From Siniperca chuatsi (lineage: Eukaryota > Chordata > Actinopteri > Centrarchiformes > Sinipercidae): a stretch of DNA of 64,000 bases. The position numbers were made by a program, and so were the translations under genes. The notes under the pieces are model-generated. The model had not been told where the DNA came from and ran no database searches. It saw only the letters and a list, made by a program, of their open reading frames with translations. How positions within the stretch are numbered: position 1 is the first letter of the stretch; each line of letters begins with the position of its first letter. The stretch is from assembly GCF_020085105.1 (NCBI RefSeq), contig NC_058063.1, forward strand, positions 16,477,262 to 16,541,261, written 5' to 3'. This document shows positions 1-13,719 of the stretch, one piece after another.

Positions 1-3000
1 GGCTGAAGAAGAACGAGGATGCTCGGTAAGCCTTCATGAAGTAAATACCGAAAAACAGAAAAAAGCTTACGTGTTTTTCTCTGATGACGTCCCAGCCACC
101 AGCTCATAGATCTGCCTCTCTGTGGTGCTGATGACGTAGAGGGCTTTGTTGTCTGGAGAGACATCACAAGATTTACATATTTGATCCGGACCACAGAAAA
201 AGCAGGAGGGCACTAATTCTCCATAATTTAAAAATTTGCGTTCCTAGATGTGACCACAATCTAACCTGTAGCTACCGAGCGGACCAGCAGCGAGTCCAGC
301 TTCACCAGAGGGCTGAAGGAGGTCTTGCTGTCTCCGCTGCCTCCTCCGCCTCCACCCAGCCAGCGGGATGGATATCTCAGCTGCAGACGGTCGTCTGGGC
401 CCCTCTGTAGAAGGACCAGGCAGTCGGAGAGCAGCAGTGCTTGAATCTCTGATGGAAGAAGACGGACATGTGATTAAAGGGTATGAAACCAAACTGATGA
501 GACTGTATGCATCAATACAGAATGTATCCATACAGAGGTACTGACCTATCTGCTTATCTTTGCTGACTTTCCACGTGAGAGGACCTTCATGAATCATTCT
601 CTTAGTGGTGAGGTCCAGACTCTGTGAGACAGAAGAGTAAAGCAAAACACATTTAGGTAGAAAAGGAGGAAAAGCTTCTATGAGACATGGTTGGTAGCCT
701 TCATTACAATATGAACAATGTGAACAAGGAAGTAAGGGACAAGGAAAAATCAAAAACCGGTTTTGACTACCTTGAATAAAGGGGCAGCGTCCAGCCTGCG
801 TTGGTATTGGCTGAGGCGCTGCCGGTGTTCTGTTTCCCTGACAACCTCGTTGACAGCCTGCAGTATCCCTCTGCAACATGCTTGGGCATGCTGAAGTGAG
901 GGGAGGTCTGACGAGCCGGCTAAATGAAGACAAGAATATCTGTCTTAAAAATCACATACTTTCTTGGCAGGTTTTTCCTGTGTTAATGGTTTTTATATAA
1001 CATGTCTCTTGATTCCTCACCCTCTGTGTGTTTCATGATGTTGTCCAGCAACAGGGGGTACTTGGTGAGTCTCTGCATCTCTGACACCAGCAGGTCTTTG
1101 AGCTGCAGCCTCCGACAGTGAGGACTCGCTTCACACTCCTGAACAAATGTCAAACACATAAGCACATGAAGCACAAGGCTGCTCAGCTATGGAGGCTAGG
1201 AATGGGGCGTAGAAGAAGGATCCACGGAGAAACAGATGTGCTATTTCTAAATAGATATGGTGACATACAAACCAATACCAACTAGAAACTATCTCTCAGA
1301 CATGGACGTGCATGTGTGTGTGAGTACCTGGATAATGTGAGCGAAGCGAGGGTCTTTACGTTGTTTGTTCTTGATGAGCTCCAGAGCCTGAGATTGCTGG
1401 CTGCACAGCTGGGACGCTTGTTCCTGAAACTCGTCTCCAGCTGCACCTTCAAACTAGAAACACACACCACTGTTAACACACTAAATATACAGTATGTCTG
1501 CACATAAACACCTTTTACATTACAGGAGAAATGAGAAGATGAAAATGGAGATAAAATGATGGTGGATGGAACTGATGGCGGTGATTATTTCACTCACCCT
1601 GGCCAGCATAACGTCCCCAATGTCTTGAACGATGGGAGTTTCTCTTCGCTTCTTCATCGCCTCGCACAGACTGGCTGCAAAGAAGCGATACAGAAGAAAC
1701 ATAAAGAGGACTTCAACTTGGGCTAAGTGACTAAATGTTTAATTTGTATTCCAAAGGTTTCACTGGTCACTCGAAAATGATTGCTTGAAAAATACAATCC
1801 AATTACAATTTAAGAGTGGCTGACAAAACTGATTGCTCATCAGTAAAATTATTGCAAATACTACCAATAAAATAATCCATAAATCTACATAAAAGCAGAG
1901 CCCAATTGATAGATATTATCAGCCAATAATATGTACATGTTATATGATATGAGCCGATATAAATTTGTTTTCTTCTCAGTATATTGGGCAGAAAGAAAGG
2001 CTTGGGTTAATATATTGGTGTCATTACAAAGTTCATCCAGCAGAGTTCACTGTCACTCCAGTGGCAACCAGGGTAACTTGAAAGAAAAGAAGCAGCTCTC
2101 AAGAACTCACATCATACCAGTAACGTTAGCTATTTATTTTATTTTTATTCATTCTTTATTTTCTTAGTGTTCATTTCTAGAATTGATTAACAATGTATAT
2201 GTTAAATTATTTAACATGTTAAAGAATATTTAACTTAAACAAATAACTTTTATTAAAGAATATTTAAGAAAGCAGCCTTCTGAGCACCTTTGCACAATCC
2301 ACATAGAAAAGGTCTATTTTCATTCCAGCTCAAAAATTCACTATATCGGCCTCCATATCAGTAATCGGTTAATGTTTCCCCTCTAAAATCGGTATCAGTC
2401 TCAAAAATCCCATATCGGTCGAGCTCTACATAAAAGACAAAAACTTTATCATATGGCACAAAACAAAACAATTTGCTAGTCTAGTATGGCGATTATATCA
2501 TACCATATACTTCCATGTTGGCTCTAAATTAAAGCCCAGAATACATATTGACTCAGTAAAGCTGCAGGCTGAGATTACACTTACACACAGTTATGACCTT
2601 TGCTTAATATTTGCTTCACTTATTATTATTTACCTAGCAACATACAGCCCTGAATACATGTTGACTCAAAGTACAACTCACTTTATTGAGCAAACAGAAA
2701 AAGCGGCAGAAGAAGCAAAAAGCAGTGATAAAATTGTGTTAACTATATGACCGTAAACAAGATCATCATAATCCACAGCCAAAAAAAGATTCTTCACATG
2801 AGAAAATATGCAGCTATACCTGTAATTACGGTAAATACTGACCGTGGAGTTCGTAGACCTGGGGCAGGTTGGGGAAGATGCAGGCCAGCTCATCAGAGTT
2901 CAGCACAGACCTCATCTTCTGGAAAAAGACCTGGTCCAGGACCCTCAAGGTCCGCAGGTGGGACGCCTCGGTGGTGAACAGTTCTAAAGATGAAGACAAG

Positions 3001-6000
3001 AGAGGAGCAAACGGAGATAATTAACATCAGTGCACTACCATCTTACTATTAGACATTTTAAAATAGAATGTTTTCGTATCATGATTATGGAGTATCAAGT
3101 ATTTCTGATTCTGAAATGATAATTACAACCATAGTAAAATGTTTGCAGTTAACATGTGTGTTGAATTTGACTCGTACCGTATATGACGGCCTGCCTGTCC
3201 ACCTCCCTCGGACTGAGCGTTGAGAGGAGCTGAGGAGGAACTGTGTCCTGCCAGTTCTGACTGTCACACACCTCCTCCTCCAGCGCCGCGGCGTCCGGCA
3301 GCAGGGCCAATGCTGAGTCCACACTCCTGCAGAGTCACACACACACACACACACATAAACACAGGTAGGCATGAGATGGAGGGAAGGACAGAAAACACAT
3401 GTATGTGTATGGATGGAGAGACAAACAGAAATACAAACATTTTTTTACAAAAACATAGCTATAACAAAACAAAAAAAAATCTCTTGTGTTCACCTAACAT
3501 TACGGGGGGACTTGAAATTCAAAGATGCTGAAAGCTGACATTTTTTCTTGTGAACCAAAGCATTTGATCTTCAAGAGTTTTGCATGTGAGAAAGAAGCCA
3601 TTACTTAATCACTGAGCATCTATCATCAATCATCTATGGGGATGACATAGAAACTCACCTGCGTCTAGACCGAGGGGTGTATGGGGGTGTAGGGTTCTCT
3701 AGAGACCTGAGTTTGAGAGAGTGGAAAGAGAGATGGCATGAGGTGAACATCTACACTTCCAGGGGTAACATCCGGGGTGTTTGAGTTATTTTGGATGTAA
3801 AGCTTTCATTAAAGGGGAGAGTTTTGACTCCTTGAAGCTTATTTATTATTTTAATCTTAATGTATCCCTGCCTGAAGGATGCAAAAAAAGAAGAGTGTAT
3901 CTAAGTATCATCTCTATGACATTTCAGATGATTTTGTTTCCAAAAGTTAATAAAAAAAAAAACCAAGGAGTCCTGCTTAGTGTATCTTTACCGTGCAGAG
4001 CTGCTGGATGCAGACGACGAGGTGCTGTGCTGCAGCGGCCTGAGACCTGGCCCCTCCCTTTCCTCCCCGCAGTCCTCCATGTCCACGTCACTACGAGAGC
4101 GAGGGACAGACTCCGTTCCTGAGACAACGCCCCGCCGACGCCCTTCTCCCTGAGCCTTCAACGACTCGCTACGTGCCAGACGCACTGAGACCGTAGGGCT
4201 GCAAGAGAGCATAACATACAGCATTTTACTAAATGAGTAAGTATACTATATATTGAATACATACTACAGGTGATGATGTAGTTTAAGAGGTTAAGCAGAG
4301 CTACCTGGCCATGCCGTCTTCTCCCAGGCTGCTGGAGGAGAGCCTCTGGGGGTCGGTGGCATCGCCTCCCTCCTCTCCTGTCGTTTCTGTGTGATTCTCA
4401 AACTGCTGAATGATGTTCCTCACACTGCCAGGACGGACTGCACACACACATATATTACTTAACTGTACAGTATGATAAAATAGCACACATGCACTATCAT
4501 CAGAAAGGGTTGATGTGTATACAATGAGGTGGAACACAAGCAATGTTCAAACTACATACATTCCATGAAGAATAACTTAGTTGGGTATGTTTGATGAAAA
4601 GCAAAATTTAACTGAAGAGTAAAAACAAAAGTGAAATGACAAAAAATATATATACCTTCGGTCGGTGACAACGGGACATTGAATGCTATAAAACCAAAAT
4701 GAAACAATGAAATCAGAATAACAAGACACAATGGAAAGTCCATAAATCAATAAATAAACCTGCATAAACAATAAAAGGACAAACAGAGGACAGAAACAAA
4801 TCAATATTGTCTGACAAATACAATGAATGAGAGCATCACGTTTGCATTAGCGTGCCTCTAATGTGGTTTGCCAGTGTACCAATGCTGTCAGCTGATAATG
4901 ACCTTTGACAGGTAGACTCATATTTGCATTTTAAATACTGATAATGTACTCATGAGACCAGCGTGATGATTAGAACTGTTATACGCATGAATGTGTGTGT
5001 GTGTGTGTGTGTGTGTGTTTGTATTTACTGGACTGGGATGTGGTCCGGGGTTTGCCGATGTACTTCAGGATGGGATTTCTCTTTTTGTCCTCTCCATCTT
5101 TGTCTTTCTTGATACCACTCAGCTGTGGAGAGAGGAACCAAAAATCATTCTTATTTATCGACTTCTATTACTTTCTTTTCATCTTATATGAGCTATACAA
5201 GTGGATGTTTGTTTACCCAAACTTTCTGCTCAAGATTTCCATTTAAATGGCATAAAGAAAAAGGTTTTAGAGGTTTTGTTACCATTTGAACATAGAAACT
5301 TTGAATGTGGAAATGCAGTTCCAGCATTTCAGAAAAACGGCCAAGCTTTTGTGGGGTGGCAAGACTTCTACAGGTGAGCTCTAGGTTTGCAAATAATACT
5401 TCAGTACAACAGGGATGAGCAAAGTGGCACCACAGAGCGCATACCTCATCCAACCCAGAAGGAGAGGGTATAGCAGGAGAGGACCAGACCACACAGATGA
5501 GCAAATAGATTTTTACAACGCTGATAAAAAAATTATACTGTTTACTTTGCTGATACTGTAATTGCAATAAGAGTTGCAAAACAGATCATACTGCAGAATG
5601 TTTTCTGTTCTTGCATATTTTAAAAAAGAAAAACTATTTGAAAAAGAAAACAGATGCCTGTGTTTACAGTTGCATGTCCATTTACAATCTGCCTTGTGCA
5701 GTTGCCGCTCTTACCTTTTTTGTCTTTAAGAAAGCGAGCCACTTCTCCTTTTCTGTGCTCAGACCAGGGAAGACCTTGGAGTCTCTTAGCTTGATACCAG
5801 AATGACGCAGGTATAGGAGCACAGCCGACGCCAGAGGAGAACTAAGAGAGAGGAGCGAGGGGGTGGAGAGAGAGAGAGCGAGAGAGAGGACCAACACGAT
5901 GGAGGGAAATGTAAGGAGAACAGACCACAAGCAAACAAAGAAAAGGTGTTGAGAAAGAATTAAGCAAATCGCTCAGACAGATGTTGCTGTTGAAATTTCA

Positions 6001-6382
6001 CTCCAACAGACAAGACACTTGTTTTACCTTCTGTCCTCTTCGTGCTTTGATCTGAAGCGGGAACAGAAAGAGAGAGATAAAAAGGCGGTTAACTCCGTCC
6101 ACAAGAAATAACAGGCTTTCAAAGAGATATCCAGTTTATTTCCTCATGTTAAATTCACTTCATTCAGGTGCAAACAACGAAACAGACTGTAGTGCAGCAG
6201 TCATGTGATGGGAATTGGTGTGTGTGTGTATGTGTGTATAAAGTCAAAGAAGTAAATGTCATGTGGTTTCTAGGTTTTGTGGTTATGACCTTTGTTATGA
6301 TAGCGTCTGTCGCTTTGTAATAACATTTTTATTGGGCCCCAGACATCTGACCCTGCTGCTAGGCAAACCTGGTTCAATAGTC

Positions 6383-6419
<37 letters not shown>

Positions 6420-9400
6420 ATAGTCACTTCATGATGAGTCACATGTTGAAGCAAACCAATCTATAATTAGGGTTAGGTGGATTTGAACCCAAAAAAAACG
6501 GTTTCAAGTCAAATCTTGAAAATGACGGTTTGGTCTGTCTTTTGGCAAAAGAGTTAAATATGTTAATAAATTCCTAAAGGAAAAAAATGCATCTTGTTTA
6601 GTTTGACATCATTTAGATAAAGATGAGTCAACTTCCAGAAATGAAACCGTGCCCTCGCCATGAACCTAAAGTTGTTGCAATTTTACAGTTTTTGGTACCA
6701 GGAAAAACATGATGTAACAGCAGTATGTGAGTAAGTCACAGACTCACAGTATTTCCCAGAGGGCAGTGACCTGTCTGTCCACCACCTGTCTCTCTTTCAC
6801 CGGGTCTCCATCCAGCTGCTGCAGGTCTCCTTCTCCAAACAGAGAGCCAAGACCCATCATCTGCTTGTTCCTATGAAACACAAGCTCAACAGATTAATAT
6901 GAATTTGTCAAAACTGACCTTTACAGTCATTATTCTGCCTAAGCAGACATCTTCTATCTGATGGGAAAACCTAAATGGGACACAAGCCCTAACTTTCGCT
7001 GAAAAACTCCCAGTATTAATGTTTAGCAATATTAATAAAATATCTGAAGTAATGCACCTATAGTCCTGTATCTGGTCCTGGATGTCTGGAAGCACTTGTT
7101 GCTGCAACTCAGACAAAGGTCCTCTGATGTCCTCCTGGGCATGAAGTCGATTTGCTGAAGGGACGATGGACACAACATTATGTCAGCGGGTACAGTTCCT
7201 CACAAGCTAACATAATCATTACAGTCCCATAGCTCAACCTTTGAATTAATCAGTCACAAATCAAAATTCCAGTAGATATTCTTTAGTTTCAGATGAGACA
7301 AATCTTTGATTGAAGGTATAAATATCAGTATAAAAATTCTAAACAAATTGAACAAGCCCACAATTCAACTAGCTTTTAATTGTCTTACCTATATCTGTGA
7401 GATACTCCTCTCGTACTTTGATTTTCAGAGGCTAAAAGAAAAAAAAGAAGCATTTTTTCATGTTTCCGACACTGATACTGTAATTTTATGGCAATAAGAG
7501 CAGATGCATGGCACATAAACATTTCCATTTTCAAGTATATAACATAATATATGATAAAAGTGGTTATTTGCTGTATCTGAAAAAAAATCCATATCACTTT
7601 TTAACAGAAGATTAGAAGAAGGTTTATCATTTAAGTTCTGTGATGCCAAATGCACTTGCTTTTATTTTTTTTGAAGAAACAGCATCGACACATTGCACAT
7701 TAGCAGCCAATACTGAGCTATAACAGATAAAGGAATATAAGTATAGAATCATGAAGACAAGTTGTTACATACAGCATCTGGGTCCAGGAAATGGGAGCAG
7801 ATCTGAGGTGCAAGTGCGCGGGCGTCTTTAGGACTGGAGCCCAGGTAGGCCTCCACCGACAGGTAAAACAGCTATTGTAGACACACACAAGCACGAATGT
7901 AAGCCAGCTAACCCAGATATACACATGGAATGTGTATATCATGGAAGGTTTTTGTTTAGTTAAGTATCAAGATACTACAATAACATGGTTATAGATAAGA
8001 TTTTTTACATATACTCCAGATGACAATGACATCCAAAAACATCAAAATTACAAGTCATCAGTCCCAAAGAACACATTAAGGAAAAAAAGAGACATAAAGG
8101 ATGATAGAAAATGTAGGATGCAAAACTCAACACTTAGTTTCATTACATTTGTTCAAATCTAACATAAAATATAATGTAGACTGACCAGAGGGTTGGGGTC
8201 CAGGAGCTGGGTGAAAACGTATCTCATGAACACCGCCATGTGTGCTGGTCGTGACTTCAACAACTCGATGTCCTGAAATGGACCATCCATCTGAGAGAAG
8301 GAAAAAGAAAAAGAGAAAAAATATGAATAACTGTGTAGATGCAGGGAACAGCAAGGAAAAGGAGGAAAATATAGAGGCGGCAAAAGAAAGACAGCTGGAA
8401 ATCACATCAATGCGGATCGATTACAGTCTGCTGGATACACACCAAATTTCCTTCTCACCTCATTAAATGTATAGCAGTCATCTTCTTCATCCTCTTCCTC
8501 TGGGCCGATGATCTGGGCCTTTCCGCCCTTTGAACACAGGTTTCAAGAAATGGAAAGCACTCGATCACACACTTGAGGACACTTGACAGCAGGTCCAAGC
8601 ACATCTGCTGCTTTCATTCATATACTGTACATGCGGTGCTCAGCGCAAAAGAGTTGGGCGACGTGAAATGCGAACTGAAGGTTGTGTGGTGATCAATTAT
8701 CTTCTCAGTCTCACTGCTTGTCTCATACATTTTAAACAGCTTTGCAAGTCACAGTGGCGCATGACAAAGATGAAGAGGAACAGATGAAGAGGAGAGAACA
8801 GAATGTAGGAAAATTATTTTTGTCCTGGAGGTTCAGAATGGCACAGTGAATGATACAACAACACGTATGCAGCTGGTGATGCAGGCCTCGACTTTGCATA
8901 AACTACAAATGGACTTAAAGTTTAGTCATCATGTTGACAGTTATCATATCAGGACATTTAATACAAGTATTTTCTTTCTACTTCACTTAAGTGATTAATA
9001 GGGTAGTATACAATTATAATCTCTCTCTAGTGTATACTGCACATAGATGTATTTGTACCAGTGTGAATGGATGCAGTGACTCATAACCTGTTTTATTTCA
9101 GTGGTTGGAAACTTGATAGTATAGTAGTTGCGCTGACTGGTGAAACAAAGTCACTGTCAAACTCTGATTACCTCCTATGACTTTTAGTCGACTCAGGGTT
9201 TCTCTAGTTCAGTATGACCCCAACAGAAGGGAGCATGTGACTATATACGTTTTCACACTGCATGTGAGGATCTTATTGCCAGGGACATCCATCTTAAAGT
9301 GAATGCAAGTGCGTGTGTCCATCTCACCGAATCAAACAGGGTGTGTGTGTCGGAGTTCTGCCGTCGGTGTTGGGGGATCCTGAAGGAGGATGAGGGGGAG

Positions 9401-12400
9401 GAGTGGGGACTCTCAAAGGCCTGGGGAGGAGGAGGGAGGAGGGAGGGAGGACGAGGGGGACGGGATGAGTGGGACCATGACATACACAAACGCACACATA
9501 CAATCTCACCAGTTTATGAAAAGACAAGACTGTGCAGCCTACCTCCATGTCTCCTTCGCTTGAGTCCATAGAGAGTCGACCTGCCAAAGCACAGTGCAGT
9601 TTAAGAATGATACTGAAGTATCGCTTTCAAATCACAGTATCACTATTTCTGTGTATTTTGATATTTGATATGTAGATTAATTAAACCAGCAACTGTGCAT
9701 GCTAGACATTAGAACCAGTGTGAATCTTTGTAGCCCTGAGAGATTTAATTAAATCAATAAAAATTGAATTAAACTATAAAGAGATACAAACCTTCTCCTG
9801 CTATGACGTAGCTTATGACAGATTCTGATCGCGTTCCGTCCTAGAGAAGTAGAATAAAACAACAGTTAATTTTCAGCACTGGCTGTAAAGGTAAATTATG
9901 CATGTCATCGTTAAAGCTGGATTAATTTATTTTTTGGGCCAATCGGGGGCAGCAGAGCAGTCCGCAGATGTTTTAAACTGCATTGTGTTGTTTTGTCTAC
10001 CTAATGCAAGCAGAGACCACTGCTTCACAGACCACTTTGCATGACTTGAACAGTGAATTTGAATATGCGCTTTTATTTTAGTTTTTCATTTTCATTTTTT
10101 CATGGTGTGGCCTGGTGTGCCATGCTCTTAAACCATTTTCGCAGATCAAAATCCATTTCCCAAGTTCTATGCTGGAAAAAACTAAAAGTTAAATATATAG
10201 AGGGGTTTTCAATGAATATAGAAAGCCTGTAAAATAAAAAAATAAAAAATCAAACAGTCATGTCTCCTCACCAGATCTTGCTGAATCTTGACCCTGACTT
10301 GGTGAGCTCTCCTCTTGGCACTTTCAATCCGCTCTTCCAGTGACGGCGACGGGTTCCTCAACTGCTCCTCCAGCAAGTCCTGTAAATTAGTCATCTCTGG
10401 TTATCAACAGCAGATTTGGCTGCAAAACTTCCTTGTAACTAAATATGCAGATACGTTTTCAAATATTGGGACAGCTTATTTGTTTGTGTGTGAGTGTGTG
10501 TACCTGCAGTTCCGCCTCTTCCTGCTCCAGCATTTTCCTGAGTATCTGAGTGGCATGTTTTTGTACTTCTGGGTCCTAAGAAACACATTTACAACATAAA
10601 TTGTAAATCATTTTGATGATGTACACCAAAGCAGGTATATATATTTCTGTATCTAAAACAAGCCTGCATATTGTCAATTATAAAGCTTAACATTTGTTTC
10701 ACTCAGTACTGATGCAACATGATACTCTGGGAAATGAGTTTCCACTAGGTAATATAAATTCTTAATATAATTTCACTCACCTGTAGTGGTTTGGGTCCAG
10801 TGATTCTTTGGGTAGGGGTGCTGCTCAGTCCAGAGGGCAAGGGTGGAGGTGGAGGGGGTGGAGCCTCCCCACCCACAGACGTTCTTTGATTGGGTATGAG
10901 GTCAGTGGCGAGGGGCTCTAAAGACAAGGAGGCAGCTGAAGGGGGCGGCCCTTGTAGTGTCAGAGCTACGTACGGTCCAGCTATGGGACGATTTTAAAAA
11001 AAAGTGACGGAATCAGATAAACACTGGAAAAAGAACAGAAACGTAACAAACACATAAAACAAAAACAGGCAAACACACACACAACAATCTTACACTTATT
11101 TCAAACTCACATTTGATGAGCTTTACCACCTCCTGATGGGACATGGAGGACACCAGCGAGCCGTTCACCTGAGAGAGGGAGGCCGAAAAGAGGAAAATCA
11201 ACAACAAAACGAGAAGAAACCAGTAACTCTCAGATTCAGTGTCTGTGATGGAAAGTAGTAAAAACCTTTATGATTCGGTCACCCTCCTGGACCCCGGCCT
11301 TGACTGCTGCACCACCTGTAAAGATGAGTACAGTCAAACAGTGACGCTCATGTAGAGAAAGAAAACACAGTTTTAACTCAAATGTCATGTATGCCCCTAC
11401 AAACAACTTATTCATCACCGCCCATGTCATCTAAGTCATATTTGAAAAATAATCTCCAAAACTTTTTCAAATACCTGGGAATTTACTTTAATTTTCTAAA
11501 CTTTATATGAAAACTGTATGACAAGTTTTAGTCAGTTTAATCACAAAATCTGTCAGTTATATACAGAATAAGCATTATCATAACATCAGCGCATCAGCCG
11601 TGCACGTGTCTCACCTGGTCGGACATTCTGTACTAGCTTGACTCTCTCTCCACACACTGTGAAGCCGAAACCGAGCTGGTCCTTCTGCACGACCACACAT
11701 CTCTGGACAAGACCAGGGACTGGGAGAGGAGGACGGAAGGATGCAAAGGGTGTTTGGAGTACATTAAATTATATTAAATATAGTGAAATTCTAAAATGAT
11801 CCTGAAACAAAAACATAAACCAGCATAGGAAGTCGCAATTACCCGTACACTCAGCAGGGACGTCAACAGCTGGCTCCCTCTGCTGGGTGGCAGAGGATTT
11901 GCGGTCAGAGTCCCCGATGGTCAGACTGCTGAGCCTGGGTTTGAGAAATGAGGGAAAGAGGGGCTTAGCATGAAACAATACTAAACAGGGTGACTTAGAA
12001 AACGCTCTGGGGAGACAGGTTGGACTGGGAGAGGGGAGATCTGAAGGGAATAAATGAAGACAGGGAGAACCATTGAAGGTGAGATGCATAAAAAGTGATG
12101 GAACAGGCAAAAGAGAAAGAGGAGAAGTTTTCAATTAAACGCACAGCAACGTGAGAGGAGAGAGAGAGAGAGGCAGAAGATTCAAGGGAGGCACATGGTA
12201 AGATATGTGGAGTAGAGAGAGTGAGAATATGAATAGCATGAGAAGCAACAAGAAAGCAGTCGACGGGAAAACTCACCAAGCAGCAAAAGGGCTGAAAGCG
12301 AAGCATGACAGAAAAGAAGGAAAAAGCAGATAAAGGGGAAAAGGGACAGAGAAAAGAGAGAAGAATGAAGACCAATCTTGAAGTAAAAAGGACACAGAGA

Positions 12401-13684
12401 AACTGACCAAGAGTTCAAGTCATTCCCACGCCTTTTATACTCTTACAGATTGTAAACACTGAGAGCAGCCTTGACTTCCAAGAATATTTTTTTAAGGGTG
12501 TATGACGCAAGGACACACAGTGTAAACACTGATGTGATTTGGTATTACTCCAGAGGTCCAATAACTGGTTGGCTTAAAGGGACAACTCACCCCAAAACGA
12601 AGTGAAACTTATTAATCCATCCAGAAAAATGTATTGTGATTTACTAAAGCTGCTTTTCTACCAAGCAGTCCAGTTCAGTTCAGTTCGTTACACATTATAA
12701 CGGTTATTATAACACGTTTTCATTGGCAAAACTTGTGGATGGTACCAATAGAACCACTCAGTTCTGTCCCGTTTCTTGTTAGCCCTCTGTTGAGGTACCT
12801 AGCACACCGACCCGGGACTTAAAAATGGAGTTAGAAACACTGCAGTGCAGTCCGTTGATTGGTCAACATAATCGTCACGTCTTGCATGACAAATGCTCAA
12901 TGCACAAACCCGCCATTTTTAAATATCCCATCAATTGCGACGGAGCTTGCTGCCTGCAGCCTTTTCTCAAACAAAGCTTGTCTCCTTGTTGCAATAAAAC
13001 AGCCATATACCCAGAAGAAAGAACACGAAACATTCGATGTCCTCCGTTGAGTTCTTGTGTTCCTTTGTTTACTATGTCACGCTAGATATGTCACGCAGCT
13101 TATGTGGTTGACGTGGCTCTTACCATCCGGTAACAACCCCGCCTACATTTTAGAGTACTATCTGCGGTGGAAACGCAAAACAGATCTAGGGTTTAGGTAC
13201 ATGTAGGTAGGGGTTACGTACGGGTTTCAAGGGTACAATACCAAAAGTGTTTAGTGGAAATGCAGCTTTAGACCTGGAGATATTGAGCTAGTGTATCTGT
13301 GGAGCCAATTATTAATGTCTAATTATATTGTAAGAAAACTAATTAGATACTTGAGTAATATCTTATGTTGCCATAACTTGCGCTGCTTCTAGCTTCTTGA
13401 ATATGAGGATTTGCTCCTCATATTCAATACTTTTTGGTCAGACAAAACAAGTAATACGAAGAATTCACCTCAGATTCTGGGACACTAAGATTAATTTAAA
13501 ATCTAAAAGATTAACCTGAAATTTGCTGCCACAGCTGTACAATTTGTAGGTGTCAATAACCCCAAACCCTGACATAAGCTCTCACTGGACAGCTGTCCTA
13601 CCTGAACAGGTGGGCGTTTTTCTTATTGGCTGCCCTGCTGTCACGTGACACACACACAGACACAGTAGTAGGCATGTGCACAAG

Positions 13685-13719
<35 letters not shown>

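Noticed and set aside
6385-6417. Short regular repeat as CRISPR-like array
   Set aside because: Simple (TG)n microsatellite in a eukaryotic intron; no spacer structure.
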